Of a stretch of 64,000 nt of DNA, positions 1 to 9,048 are shown one piece after another. Made by a program: the position numbers and the translations under genes. Numbering within the stretch: the stretch's first letter is position 1; the number at the start of each line of letters is the position of its first letter. The notes beneath the pieces were generated by a model that was not told where the DNA came from, made no database searches, and was given only the letters and a program-made list of their open reading frames with translations. The stretch spans positions 310,001-374,000 of the forward strand of contig NZ_JASJOM010000004.1 of the NCBI RefSeq assembly GCF_030271255.1. Reading direction: 5' to 3'. This stretch comes from Peribacillus folii (lineage in GTDB: Bacteria; Bacillota; Bacilli; Bacillales; DSM-1321).

Positions 1-1
1 T

Positions 2-73
2 GGCTATGTCCCCCATGGCTTGGTTGGTGCTCCTCCAGGTCCCGATTTTACAAGGAGCCAATTCAGGTATTAA
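2..73 (+). CDS. C-terminal end of a small Gly/Pro-rich protein (partial)
   Basis: An open frame enters from the left edge and ends at TAA 71-73, giving 23 residues ending ...PDFTRSQFRY. It is rich in Gly and Pro. A strong terminator follows within 7 bases, which supports a real gene end. The start lies outside the window. The composition would suit a spore-surface or other small structured protein, but I do not recognise a family and no function is claimed. Confidence 0.5.
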   Translation, partial: GYVPHGLVGAPPGPDFTRSQFRY

Positions 74-79
74 CTTCCC

Positions 80-104
80 AAAACCCCGATTTGGGGTTTT
101 TGTT
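80..104 (+). terminator. Rho-independent terminator
   Basis: Stem AAAACCCC/GGGGTTTT with a 5-base loop runs into a T-rich tail. It lies directly after the partial gene at the left edge. Confidence 0.8.
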
Positions 105-164
105 TTGGTTTTCCTCCTTTCTTAAACCGTTCAAGTTTTCTTTTTCGTTCTAGGTAAATGAAAG

Positions 165-761
165 ATGCCATGTCACAGCATCCACATACGATACATAAGG
201 TGTAATTATTCCAGGGAATACCAGTATTTCATTCCCTTAACACATTGGAAGGTGAATATCATAACTTACCCTCTTTTTATTGTGACTGGCATCAGTGGTT
301 CTGGTAAATCGGCAACCTCATTGGAACTACAGAAAATCATGGTTGATGCAAATGTTAATATTTTTGATATGGATCTTATCGTAAATGATGAAAACTATCA
401 GCAAGCTTGTGATAATTGGTTGAAAGTTGCCTATTATAGTGCATATTCTGGACGTAACACCGTTTTGTTCGGCCATGTACCCGATCCTTATGATGTTGAG
501 ATATGTGACCATTTCCCTTTTTTTGGACCTGTACATTATCTTCATCTCTTTTGTAACGACAAAGCGCGCACAGAACGTTTGGCGGCACGTGGAAAATGGA
601 CGGAAAACAGCATTGACTACATGAACGATCTATCTGAAAAATTGGTTAAGGAAGCACAAACATCCTTCCCTCCTATCCCAACAATTGATACATCGACCAT
701 GGCCCCGTCACAGGTGGCTAAATTGATTAAGAAATGGATCCTGAAAAATATGCCTGATTGA
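165..761 (+). CDS. P-loop NTPase / nucleoside-kinase-like protein
   Basis: The frame holds 198 residues. A clear Walker A motif (GISGSGKS) lies at about residues 42-49 after a hydrophobic beta strand (PLFIVT), and a DMD motif near residue 68 could be the acidic magnesium-binding strand. The ending is typical of small kinases of the adenylate/shikimate kinase fold. The first 29 residues look unlike the fold; an in-frame GTG at 252 would remove them but has no properly spaced ribosome binding site, so the ATG at 165 is kept. The gene is monocistronic. Substrate unknown. A weak GGTGGG hairpin follows the stop. Confidence 0.6.
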   Translation: MPCHSIHIRYIRCNYSREYQYFIPLTHWKVNIITYPLFIVTGISGSGKSATSLELQKIMVDANVNIFDMDLIVNDENYQQACDNWLKVAYYSAYSGRNTVLFGHVPDPYDVEICDHFPFFGPVHYLHLFCNDKARTERLAARGKWTENSIDYMNDLSEKLVKEAQTSFPPIPTIDTSTMAPSQVAKLIKKWILKNMPD

Positions 762-1231
762 TGGTGGGATGCACCCCACCACATTATGCACCAAGAATTC
801 AAGGCGATGGTCTTTGCCCGATGCCAATAAAGGACAAGTCTTACTTTATTCCATCCCCTCCGCTTACTTATTGATTGAATGGAAACAAATCAGATGAACA
901 TCATGGAACAGAAATTGAAGATGCTCCTATCTTTTGCGAAAATCGTCATGAATCATGTGGAGTCGGGCTTAGATTCACTTCTAATCGTTAGTTACGAATA
1001 TATCGGTCGTCAAGGAGCTGGGGGGATTTCTCTTTCCATTTGCAAATGATGGAAGGTAGTGATGGGGTGAAGCATTTGGCTTGAAGGGACAAGTGAACAA
1101 GGCTCGGCATTTGGCTTTGAATATAATGCTGCCAGCATAAATCTAGTAAACTGACCATTTTTATTTACGATGGATACCGTTGGCGAAAACGCGGTATCCA
1201 TCTTTTACTTCCTTAAAATAGCAAGTCCCGT
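762..1231. other. Intergenic stretch without a supported gene
   Basis: Only short frames occur. One plus-strand frame (ATG 894 to TGA 1047-1049, 51 residues) has a weak ribosome binding site and no recognisable family, so it is not called. Near the right end is a strong inverted repeat listed separately. Confidence 0.4.
1169..1207 (-). terminator. Inverted repeat, probable terminator of the dnaN paralogue
   Basis: Arms GATGGATACCG (1169-1179) and CGGTATCCATC (1192-1202) enclose a 12-base loop. It lies just downstream of the minus-strand clamp gene. The T-tract is better on the plus side (TTTTA), so the direction of use is uncertain. Confidence 0.5.
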
Positions 1232-2361
1232 TTACGATGACCTTACTGGTGAAATGAGATGAAGCTGGGAAGAACCATTAACAGGCTCGGTCAGGACTGG
1301 TTTCATGGCTCCGCCAAAGCTTAGTTTGACATCTTTCTCCTTTATTACCTTCAAGGCATCCAATAAGAAATATCCATCAAGTGAAACCGTAACCTCCCCT
1401 TCACCTTTGATATCTTTTATATTTTGTAATTCTTCTATTTTCCCTCTTTCCGTTGAATTGGAGGAAATCCTTAATTTCATGTTGTCCAGGACTTCCAAGT
1501 GGACATTGTTGTTTCGGCAATCCCTTGCAAAGAGACAAGCTCTATCAACCCCTCTTAACAATTGCCCTGTGTCCAAGAAGATGGTCGTTTTTAAATCTAT
1601 CGGCAGCGATTCCAATACATTAGGATAGCTGCCTTCTATCAGCCTGGTAAAAAGTGAACCATGTTTCGATTTAAATCTTACGTAGCTTTTTGATATAAAA
1701 ATATGTACGCATTCCTCCTCATCCATCAACAATTTGGACAATTCATTAAGGCTTTTACTTGGGACAATGAACGAACCGGTTACCTTGGCTTCTATCGTAA
1801 GCTCGCTTGAAGCTAAGCGATGCGCATTCGTTGCCACGCAGGATAACAAGTTTTCCTTGAAGATCATATTGATTCCTGTCAGCACTGGCCTGGACCCGCT
1901 TTTGGATACGGCAAAAGCCGTCTGCTTAATGATTTCCTGCAATCCTTCCCTGCTTACCTCTATGCATGCAGCATCATCCATTAATGGAAGATCAGGGTAT
2001 TCCCCGGACTTGAAACCATTAAGATCCGTGATGATTTCAGCGGATTTTATCGTTACTGAATGATTTGCGTTCAGCTTAATATCAATGAAGCCGGATAGTT
2101 TTTGGACGATTTCAATTAAATATTTTGCAGGCAAGACGACACTTCCCCTATCATGAACCTCCAATACCCTGTCACCATCAAGCGTCATCGGATGGTTTTT
2201 TCGATGGTAATGTCCGAATTACTCCCTAGGAGGATTAAGTGATCATCATTTGCTTCTATCTTTATCCCTGTTAAAATGGAATGAGGCGATTTTATGGGTA
2301 TCGCCTGTCCGACTGCTGAAAGCGCATGATGAAAACAGTCTTTGTTTACCTTAAATTCCAC
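1232..2361 (-). pseudogene. dnaN: Second DNA polymerase III beta clamp (dnaN paralogue), split by a -1 frameshift
   Basis: Two frames together spell a full clamp of about 376 residues, matching the roughly 378 of Bacillus DnaN. The first (2361 to 2185) starts at a GTG behind AAGGGG and ends in TGA after 58 residues. The second (2188 to 1232, 318 residues) starts at an ATG overlapping that TGA (ATGA) and carries the rest, including FAVSKSGSRPVLTG, ATNAHRLA and the C-terminal LHLISPVR. The junction aligns to DnaN without gap or surplus if one A is added to the A6 run near 2198-2203. This may be a real knockout, a sequencing error, polymerase slippage or translational coupling. As a paralogue it may be a specialised or damage-related clamp; the main dnaN would lie elsewhere, by oriC. 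Confidence 0.8.
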
Positions 2362-2674
2362 AAGAAAAACCCCTTTTTGTATTCGTTATTAATCACAATT
2401 CGACAAGTTCCTGATAATCCCTTTTTGCCTCCGTTATCAACGCTGCATATGTGAAGCATTTACCACAACGGAGTTGGCGGCAGCCCCATTGATATCGTCT
2501 AGGAAAGTCCGTTCAGAAGGTGGATGGTATCGTATTCGATTTCACTTTTACATTCAATTTATTGGTTGTGACGTCTTGAACAATGATTGAATGATTGTTT
2601 GACTTTGGCTAACTAGGTGATAAGCCGCTTGGGGAACATCATGCATGAAAAAAGCAATATAGGAGGAGTACATC
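2362..2674. other. Intergenic leader region of the SMR pair
   Basis: No gene is seen. Because SMR pairs can be preceded by guanidine riboswitches I looked for that conserved core and did not find it. A good AGGAGG ribosome binding site lies at 2660-2666, just before the first SMR gene. Confidence 0.3.
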
Positions 2675-3004
2675 TTGAATCCCTATGCATTTTTGGCAAT
2701 CGCGATCATAAGTGAAGTGTTTGGCAGCTCCATGTTAAAGGTCTCAAACGGTTTTAGACGGTTTTTCCCTTCCATAGGTGTGATAATCGGAATGGGTGTA
2801 GCCTTTTACTGTCTTTCGATCTCCCTTATAACCATCCCGCTCGGTACGGCGTATGCAATATGGTCAGGTATCGGAACTGCATTGACTGCTTTAGTGGGAG
2901 TAATCGTTTATAAGGAAAACTTCAACACAAAAAAAATTTTAGGTTTGGTCCTGATCATTGGCGGAGTTGTCATATTGAAGCTTGCTGCTGGTGTTTCTCA
3001 TTAA
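2675..3004 (+). CDS. ebrA: SMR-family multidrug efflux subunit (EbrA-like)
   Basis: A 109-residue protein with four hydrophobic helices. It has the conserved membrane glutamate in the first helix (ISEVFGSS, about residue 14), the WSGIG motif in helix 3 and GGVVIL in helix 4, all hallmarks of small multidrug resistance pumps that exchange protons for cationic drugs. It starts with TTG behind AGGAGG. A second SMR gene begins 25 bases after its stop. Paired SMR genes usually act as heterodimers in the cytoplasmic membrane, as EbrAB does in Bacillus. The substrate cannot be read from sequence; YkkCD-type assignment is an alternative. Confidence 0.8.
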   Translation: MNPYAFLAIAIISEVFGSSMLKVSNGFRRFFPSIGVIIGMGVAFYCLSISLITIPLGTAYAIWSGIGTALTALVGVIVYKENFNTKKILGLVLIIGGVVILKLAAGVSH

Positions 3005-3029
3005 CATAGATTCAATCGGAGGTTTTGAA

Positions 3030-3371
3030 ATGAAAGGTTACTTTGCTTTGGGCATATCCATCATAACCGAAGTATTTGGTACGACCATGCTAAAGATATC
3101 TGATGGGTTCACTCATTTATTCCCCACATTAGGGGTGATGATAGGATTTGGAACGGCGTTTTATTGCCTTTCCTTATCTCTTAAAACGATTCCGTTAAGC
3201 TTGGCCTATGCCATTTGGTCTGGAATAGGCACTGCATTGACCGCGTTGATAGGCGTTCTCCTCTGGAATGAGCCATTCAGTACGATTACGTTGGGCGGGT
3301 TAATCTTGATCGTAGGCGGTGTCGCTTTATTGAACTCTTCCCATACTTCGAAAGAAGCAAGGTCTAGCTGA
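3030..3371 (+). CDS. ebrB: SMR-family multidrug efflux subunit (EbrB-like)
   Basis: The partner of the preceding gene: 113 residues from ATG 3030 behind GGAGG (3018-3022). An upstream in-frame start is possible but would overlap the first gene. Four membrane helices, the helix-1 glutamate in ITEVFGTT, WSGIG and GGVALL are present. The longer polar C-terminal tail (SSHTSKEARSS) resembles EbrB. The two genes form a tight operon closed by a perfect hairpin terminator. Role inferred: the second half of a heterodimeric proton/drug antiporter. Confidence 0.8.
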   Translation: MKGYFALGISIITEVFGTTMLKISDGFTHLFPTLGVMIGFGTAFYCLSLSLKTIPLSLAYAIWSGIGTALTALIGVLLWNEPFSTITLGGLILIVGGVALLNSSHTSKEARSS

Positions 3372-3404
3372 ACGAGATCGGTGCATGGGTTTAACTTAAG
3401 ATGA

Positions 3405-3443
3405 AAAAAGGGTTCGGAAATTTTAATTTCCGAACCCTTTTTG
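3405..3443. terminator. Bidirectional terminator between SMR pair and treR
   Basis: A perfect 16-bp stem (AAAAAGGGTTCGGAAA and its complement) with a 6-base loop has A and T tracts on both sides, so it can end both the plus-strand SMR operon and the minus-strand tre operon. Confidence 0.9.
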
Positions 3444-3496
3444 TCTTGAAAGGAGTTTCTTTTACCGATATTCATAGAAAGATGCTGCCTCAAGCT

Positions 3497-4210
3497 CTAC
3501 CAAGTTCGCCTTGCAAAGTCGGTGAACTTGAATTTATCCGGCCTATGCCTGGATTCGCTATACTGAAACAAACTTCCATCCATTAAATGGACCGTACTTC
3601 TTACCACCGCAACCATATCATAATCTTCCATATCCAAGAGCTGTTTATCTTCTTCACTGCATGGCTCCACGGTGATTTCCTTATTAGAAAATCCAATCTG
3701 AAGCCCCAGCTCACCTTCGATATATCGATAAATCGAATCCTCACTGATTTTCTTTGTCAGCCCAGGGACGAGCTCACTATTGAAATAGTCTTTATCGAGG
3801 ATGATTTTTTTACCGTTGATTTGCCGAATCCGGAAAACCTTCCATATTTCCTTATCTTTCGTTAGGTCAAGATGCTTCATCATATTTGAGTCCGGTGACT
3901 CAAGCTCCAGCGTATGAATGATCGTTTTGGAATGCAGATTCAGCTTTTCCGCCATTTCCTTAAAGGAAATCAGGCCTGCTACAGGAAAATTGAATTTGTT
4001 GATATCGAGCACGAAAGATCCCTTGCCCTTGATTTTATGGATATACCCATTTTGTTCGAGCAAATTCAAGGCCTTTCTCACCGTATCTCTAGATATACCA
4101 TACTCTGACATGAAGCTGCTCTCGGAAGGCAGCTTTGCATTGATTCGGAATGTACCTTCTTCAATTTTTGCAATGATATCTCCATATAGCGATAAGTATT
4201 TGCTGTTCAT
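3497..4210 (-). CDS. treR: GntR-family trehalose operon repressor TreR
   Basis: A 237-residue protein with an N-terminal GntR winged helix (LPSESSFMSEYGISRDTVRK, residues 27-46, then the GKGSFV wing) and a C-terminal UTRA ligand domain (about residues 90-230). It is the last gene of treP-treA-treR, 15 bases after treA. In Bacillus, TreR senses trehalose-6-phosphate and represses the operon. Two palindromes in the treP promoter fit its operator. The strong hairpin downstream closes the operon. Context and domain order make the assignment firm. Confidence 0.93.
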   Translation of the reverse strand: MNSKYLSLYGDIIAKIEEGTFRINAKLPSESSFMSEYGISRDTVRKALNLLEQNGYIHKIKGKGSFVLDINKFNFPVAGLISFKEMAEKLNLHSKTIIHTLELESPDSNMMKHLDLTKDKEIWKVFRIRQINGKKIILDKDYFNSELVPGLTKKISEDSIYRYIEGELGLQIGFSNKEITVEPCSEEDKQLLDMEDYDMVAVVRSTVHLMDGSLFQYSESRHRPDKFKFTDFARRTW

Positions 4211-4225
4211 TTCATCACCACAATA

Positions 4226-5908
4226 TTATTTGTTAGTCTGCTTCCCCTTCCGCAACAAATAGACTACCGATTCATAAGGACGCAGCACACATTGATCTGT
4301 AAGCTCTTTTGAATCAGTGTAGTTGGAGAGTAGAAGCTCTGACTTGAAGCCGGAAAGGGTTGCTTCCTTTGGCATTTCGAATAACGCTTCTTTTGCATAA
4401 AAATTATTGATGACCAAAAGCTTCTCATCTTCATGACTGCGAATATAAGCGAATAATTCGGGATGTTCGCCAAGGATTTCCTGGTATTCCCCATATGCAA
4501 TGATATCATGTTTCTTTCGTAAACATATAAGTTTTCGGTAATGATAGAAAACCGAATCTTGATCGCTCAGTGATTGCTCAACGTTGATCGCTTTTGCATG
4601 ATCTGGCACTTGAATCCATGGCGCTCCCTTCGTGAAGCCTGCATGCTCCGCATTTCCCCACTGCATCGGAGTTCGGGAATTGTCACGGGATTTAGCTTGA
4701 AGTATTTCCATTATTTCTTCTTCATCTTTTCCTTCTTCTTTTAAAATATTGAAATAGTTAATCGATTCGACATCACGATATTGTCCGATTTCCGTGAACT
4801 TCGGATTGGTCATCCCAATTTCCTCGCCTTGATAAATGTAAGGCGTTCCCCTGAGCATATGAATCGCTGTTGCCAGCATCTTGGCCGATTGCTTTTGATA
4901 TTCCCCATCATTCCCAAACCTGGACACGATTCGCGGCTGGTCATGGTTGCACCAGAAGAGGGCATTCCACCCGTTACCTTCTTGCATGCCATATTGCCAG
5001 CTGCTGAGGATATCCTTTAACTGCCTGAAGTCAAAGTCGGCAATGGACCACTTTTCCCCATCCATATAATCCACCTTGAGATGATGGAAGTTGAATACCA
5101 TGGACAGCTCCTTCTCATCAGGGGCAGAATATTGGATGCAATGGTCGATCGTCGTCGATGACATTTCTCCTACCGTCACCACATTTTCATCTTTTCCGAA
5201 CGTTTTTTCATTCATTTCTTTAAGGTATTGATGGATTTTGTGGCCATCTGTATAAAAGCAGCGTCCGTCCCCTTCCAAATCATTCTCGAATAAATCAGGC
5301 TTGGAAATGAGATTGATGACATCCAGGCGAAACCCTTTCACACCTTTTTCCATCCAAAAGTTAACAACGTCGTAGATTTCTTGCCTTACTTTAGGGTTTC
5401 CCCAGTTAAGATCAGCTTGTGTACGGTCGAACAAGTGAAGATAGTATTCATCAAGTTCTTCTACATATTCCCATGCCGGGCCGCCGAATTTCGAAATCCA
5501 GTTCGTAGGCGGTTCACCGTTAGGCGTTTTTTTGAAAATATAATAATCCTTATACTCTTTATCCCCTGCCAAGGCTTTTTGGAACCACTCATGCTCTGTT
5601 GATGTATGGTTGAAAACCATATCCAGCATGATTTCCATATTCCTTGATTGGGCGGCCTTCACCAATCTTTCAAAATCAGCCATTGTCCCGAACACGGGAT
5701 CGATCGATGTATAATCCGCTACATCATAGCCATTATCATTTTGCGGCGAACGGTAAAATGGCGTCAGCCAAATATAATCGATGCCAAGCAATTCAAGATA
5801 ATCCATTTTTTCAATCACACCATTGATATCCCCGATGCCATCCCCGTTGGAATCCTTGAATGATTTAGGATAAATTTGATATACGGTGCTTTTTTTAAAA
5901 TTCTTCAT
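4226..5908 (-). CDS. treA: Trehalose-6-phosphate hydrolase (phospho-alpha-(1,1)-glucosidase)
   Basis: A 560-residue GH13 enzyme that splits trehalose-6-phosphate to glucose and glucose-6-phosphate in the cytoplasm. Seen: the (beta/alpha)8 start (VYQIYPKSFKDSNGDGIGD), region I MVFNH, nucleophile Asp196 in GFRLD, acid/base Glu248 in VGEMS and the third acidic residue in NHDQPR (Asp323). The length is normal for TreA/TreC. It follows treP after an 82-base gap that contains a hairpin and precedes treR. Oligo-1,6-glucosidases are similar, but the neighbours decide the call. Confidence 0.93.
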   Translation of the reverse strand: MKNFKKSTVYQIYPKSFKDSNGDGIGDINGVIEKMDYLELLGIDYIWLTPFYRSPQNDNGYDVADYTSIDPVFGTMADFERLVKAAQSRNMEIMLDMVFNHTSTEHEWFQKALAGDKEYKDYYIFKKTPNGEPPTNWISKFGGPAWEYVEELDEYYLHLFDRTQADLNWGNPKVRQEIYDVVNFWMEKGVKGFRLDVINLISKPDLFENDLEGDGRCFYTDGHKIHQYLKEMNEKTFGKDENVVTVGEMSSTTIDHCIQYSAPDEKELSMVFNFHHLKVDYMDGEKWSIADFDFRQLKDILSSWQYGMQEGNGWNALFWCNHDQPRIVSRFGNDGEYQKQSAKMLATAIHMLRGTPYIYQGEEIGMTNPKFTEIGQYRDVESINYFNILKEEGKDEEEIMEILQAKSRDNSRTPMQWGNAEHAGFTKGAPWIQVPDHAKAINVEQSLSDQDSVFYHYRKLICLRKKHDIIAYGEYQEILGEHPELFAYIRSHEDEKLLVINNFYAKEALFEMPKEATLSGFKSELLLSNYTDSKELTDQCVLRPYESVVYLLRKGKQTNK

Positions 5909-5955
5909 TGTAAAATCCTCCTCTGCTATTTCAATTGACCTTTTGCCAATATGCT

Positions 5956-5984
5956 AAAAAAAAGAGGGAGACTTCTCCCCCTTT
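5956..5984 (-). terminator. Internal hairpin between treP and treA (attenuator-like)
   Basis: On the minus strand a stem AAAGGGGGAG/CTCCCTCTTT with a 4-base loop runs into T8. It lies between treP and treA, so it probably lets only part of the transcripts continue and gives higher treP than treA/treR expression. Processing is an alternative. Confidence 0.7.
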
Positions 5985-5990
5985 GCATGG

Positions 5991-7445
5991 TTACGCATTT
6001 AATTTCGTTGGTTTCGTTCTCGTTTTCAAGTTCATTTGAGGCCGCTTGGAAAAGACGATGGTCAAAACGAACGGCACGATGAAGGCAACCAGCATCGCCA
6101 CTGCAAACATCCCCATATGCTGTGGCTGGATGGAAAGGATACCCGGAATTCCGCCAACACCGATGGAGTTGGCCATCACACCAGATCCGACGGATACGAT
6201 GCCTGCAAACATTGAACCAATCATACCGGCCAGGAACGGAAAGCCGTATTTCAAGTTAATTCCGAACATGGCCGGCTCGGTTACCCCGAGATAGCATGAA
6301 ATCGTGGCTGGGATCGACACTTGTCTTTCCTCCTCGTCCTTTCTATTGATGTAAATCATCGCAAGTACAGCCGTTCCTTGAGCAATGTTCGATAAAGCGA
6401 TCATCGGCCAAAGGTTCGTTCCATGTAATGCACTACCCATAAGCTGCAAATCGATTGCATTTGTCATGTGATGCAAACCGGTAATGACAAGCGGTGCATA
6501 CGCAAAGCCGAAAACGGCAGCGAATAGCCAACCAAACGATGAAGTCAGACCAGAATATACAACCGTAGAAATAACTGTGCCGATTTTCCAGCCGATAGGC
6601 CCTAAAACGGTATGGGCAATGATCACGGTTGGAAGCAAAGCAAAAAATGGAACGACGATCATGGAAATGGAATTATGCACTCGATCTCTCAGGAACCGCT
6701 CTAAATAAGCTAAAACGAAGCCTGCCAGTATCGCCGGAATGACCTGGGCTTGATAGCCGATCATATCGACTTGGGCGAAGCCAAAATCCCAAAACGGGAT
6801 GTCACTTGCTTTTGTCCCTGCCACGGCATATGCATTAAGAAGCTGCGGAGAAACGAGCGTCAAACCAAGGACGATGCCGAGAATTTGCGTGGTGCCCATT
6901 TTCTTCGAAATGGACCACGTGATCCCAACCGGAAGAAAATGAAATATAGCTTCGCCAATCAGCCAAAGGAAAGCATGGACCCCTGACCAAAATTGGGAAA
7001 TCTCCACAAGCGTCTTCGTGCCATCATCGAACATTTTAATATCCCCGATGATATTGCGGAAACCAAGAATGAGGCCCCCGACGACTATGGCTGGAATCAG
7101 CGGTGTGAAAATATCCGCAAGATGGGCAACCAAGCGCTGCAGCCAGCTCATATTCTGTTTAGCTGCCGCTTTCACGTCTTCTTTCGATGCTTCCTGCAAG
7201 CCGGCTATCGAAACGAATTCATTATAAAAGGATGATACTTCATTGCCGATGATGACCTGGAACTGCCCGGCTTGTGTAAAGGTTCCTTTTACTAGTTTGA
7301 TTGATTCAATATTCGTTACATCCGCCTTTGCTGTATCTTTCAGTACGAATCGCATTCTAGTCGCACAATGCGTGACGGTGGCGATATTCTCTTTCCCTCC
7401 GACATATTGGAGCAAATCCCCTGCTGGTTCTGTGTATTTACCCAT
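5991..7445 (-). CDS. treP: PTS trehalose transporter EIIBC
   Basis: A 484-residue PTS permease. The N-terminal EIIB domain has the phosphocysteine (Cys27, ATVTHCATRMRF); after a linker the EIIC domain of the glucose/sucrose superfamily follows, with about ten helices and the GITEPAMFGI-type motif seen here as GVTEPAMFGI. It imports trehalose as trehalose-6-phosphate and needs EIIA-Glc from elsewhere, as no EIIA domain is present. The start chosen is ATG 7443-7445 behind AAGGAAGGG, not the longer frame that runs into the operator. Confidence 0.93.
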   Translation of the reverse strand: MGKYTEPAGDLLQYVGGKENIATVTHCATRMRFVLKDTAKADVTNIESIKLVKGTFTQAGQFQVIIGNEVSSFYNEFVSIAGLQEASKEDVKAAAKQNMSWLQRLVAHLADIFTPLIPAIVVGGLILGFRNIIGDIKMFDDGTKTLVEISQFWSGVHAFLWLIGEAIFHFLPVGITWSISKKMGTTQILGIVLGLTLVSPQLLNAYAVAGTKASDIPFWDFGFAQVDMIGYQAQVIPAILAGFVLAYLERFLRDRVHNSISMIVVPFFALLPTVIIAHTVLGPIGWKIGTVISTVVYSGLTSSFGWLFAAVFGFAYAPLVITGLHHMTNAIDLQLMGSALHGTNLWPMIALSNIAQGTAVLAMIYINRKDEEERQVSIPATISCYLGVTEPAMFGINLKYGFPFLAGMIGSMFAGIVSVGSGVMANSIGVGGIPGILSIQPQHMGMFAVAMLVAFIVPFVLTIVFSKRPQMNLKTRTKPTKLNA

Positions 7446-7492
7446 TTGAGTACTTCCCTTCCTTAGAAAGTAAAATATATTAGTCCCCCAAA

Positions 7493-7551
7493 CCTGTACG
7501 TACAAGATTTGGTTACGCTTTCATCTTATCCTGTACGTACAGGTGTGTCAA
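7493..7551 (-). promoter_or_regulatory. tre promoter with two TreR-type operators and a cre-like box
   Basis: Read on the minus strand: -35 TTGACA (7551-7546), 17-base spacer, -10 TAAGAT (7528-7523). A palindrome CCTGTACGTACAGG fills the spacer (7530-7543). A second near-identical one, CCTGTACGTACAAG, lies at 7493-7506 over the early transcript, 37 bp away centre to centre. Between them TGAAAGCGTAACCA (7510-7523) matches 12 of 14 cre consensus positions. This suggests dual control by TreR and CcpA. Sites are seen; binding is inferred. Confidence 0.8.
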
Positions 7552-7586
7552 CAATTTTTTTCAAGCATCTTTATCCTTTGAAATAA

Positions 7587-7622
7587 TAAAAAAGCCTTTC
7601 CCCGAATTCCGCCGGGAAAAGG
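7587..7622 (-). terminator. Terminator of the alkC gene
   Basis: Imperfect 10-bp stem (CCTTTTCCCG with one mismatch) followed on the minus strand by T6, 50 bases after the stop of the alkylation repair gene. Confidence 0.75.
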
Positions 7623-7674
7623 TTTGAAAATCATACGGTTTTCTTTCGCATTACGGGCCATATAGCAGGATTGC

Positions 7675-8784
7675 TCATGACAATGTAAGCGTGAGATGCG
7701 TTTCTGCAACTTCCACTCCATTCACAAGAAGCGAGATCTTGTGGAGGCCCCCATAATGACGGCGTGTGGTCAAATCCTTCCAATTATGAATTTTCACTCT
7801 ATCAACACGCTCTCCAGCTGCAAAATTCCTATCTGCCAGCAGGAACAATTTACGAGACGTTTTTTGCTTCGCTTTTACGAAATCGATGGCGTACTCAATC
7901 CGAAGCTTCACTGAACCGCGGGCTTTCACCTGAAAGCCAAAATGAAGTTCACTCGTTTCCCCGATTTTAATGGAAGCCGGCTCATTTTCAATAAAACCTG
8001 CAGCTACCATCGTCGGGTCATTCAATACATCCGCGTACCCAAACATCTCCAGCACCTCGGGATCCGCCCGTTTGACGAGTGACCTGCACCCTCGCCGGAT
8101 GATCCAATCCGTATAGGGATCGCCAAACCCATGCCAGCGCTTGGCAATTTGAATGACAGCATCCGGGTGGTCCTTGGCAATATCATTTAAGTTATTGGCC
8201 ACACTTTTGCGCACGTAGAGCGAGGGATCGTTTTTAAGGCTTTCAAGCAGCTCCAGCACCGGCTTCGGATCTGCCTTGAACATCGGTAAAGATTGCCCCC
8301 AAGGCAACCTCGGCCGGCATCCTTCACTTGCGAGCCTGCGGACATGCTCATTCTCATTTTGTGCCCATTCCTTCATCTTCGCAATCATTAACATGGGCTC
8401 AAGCAGGATGAACGCACGTACGGCAAATTCAGCGGAAGACCTAACGGTAAAACGCTCCAAGGCTTCTAGAGACAGTGCCCAATCCTCCTTATTCAACCCA
8501 TGCACCTCTACAAAATCCGGGAAAAATAAATATCTGAAGCCTTCACAATCCTTTTCCAATCGATACAGAATGTTCAAGGCCTCAGAATAATCACTTGGGA
8601 GATGCCTTCCCAGTGTAAGCGAAATATGCCTGATCCGCTCTTTCAATTTCATCTCATCCCAGTCCTCGTTCATCACTTCATCCCGAAAAGATCGAGCGGA
8701 AAAGGACGGATGGACGCTCCTCACTTTTTCACTGAATTCACGAATGAAAGCAGCACTATATAAATCCTTTAATGGTTCAGCCAC
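7675..8784 (-). CDS. alkC: AlkC-type DNA alkylation repair protein (HEAT-repeat DNA glycosylase)
   Basis: A 369-residue protein rich in helical HEAT-like repeats. The stretch HVRRLASEGCRPRLPWG (about residues 148-164) and the repeats after it (LYVRKSVANNLNDIAK) are typical of AlkC-family glycosylases, which remove N3- and N7-alkylated purines without base flipping. The C-terminal about 100 residues are beta-rich and resemble the Ig-like domain found in longer AlkC proteins; this explains the length above the short forms of about 250. Single gene with its own terminator, flanked by unrelated sugar operons. Confidence 0.8.
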   Translation of the reverse strand: MAEPLKDLYSAAFIREFSEKVRSVHPSFSARSFRDEVMNEDWDEMKLKERIRHISLTLGRHLPSDYSEALNILYRLEKDCEGFRYLFFPDFVEVHGLNKEDWALSLEALERFTVRSSAEFAVRAFILLEPMLMIAKMKEWAQNENEHVRRLASEGCRPRLPWGQSLPMFKADPKPVLELLESLKNDPSLYVRKSVANNLNDIAKDHPDAVIQIAKRWHGFGDPYTDWIIRRGCRSLVKRADPEVLEMFGYADVLNDPTMVAAGFIENEPASIKIGETSELHFGFQVKARGSVKLRIEYAIDFVKAKQKTSRKLFLLADRNFAAGERVDRVKIHNWKDLTTRRHYGGLHKISLLVNGVEVAETHLTLTLS

Positions 8785-8999
8785 TTAATTTCACTTCTTT
8801 TCCACATGTTTTCTTATCCCGTTCACCAATCATAGCATCTTTCCCCATTATGTAACAACCAAGCCCAGCTTCGGCAATAATTAGGCCGTCTTCGTCGATA
8901 ATTCGACCTACTCACCGTTCATTCAACTTAAATTCGATTTATTCGGTCTAAATTGGATCATACCGGGGTTAAGATATTGAAAGTCTGGTGAAAATGAAG

Positions 9000-9027
9000 A
9001 AGGTGCGGCATTAAGCTCCCGCACCTT
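9000..9027 (-). terminator. Terminator of the transporter-transaldolase-DUF4867 unit
   Basis: Perfect 9-bp stem AAGGTGCGG/CCGCACCTT with a 10-base loop, 22 bases after the DUF4867 stop. The minus-strand tail is pyrimidine-rich (CTTCTTCATTTT). Confidence 0.7.
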
Positions 9028-9048
9028 TTGTAGCTAAGAATATAGTTA

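Noticed and set aside
894..1049. 51-codon frame on the plus strand
   Set aside because: Weak ribosome binding site, no recognised family; could be chance.
2391..2674. Guanidine-I (ykkC) riboswitch before the SMR pair
   Set aside because: The conserved core sequences were not found; only a ribosome binding site is clear.
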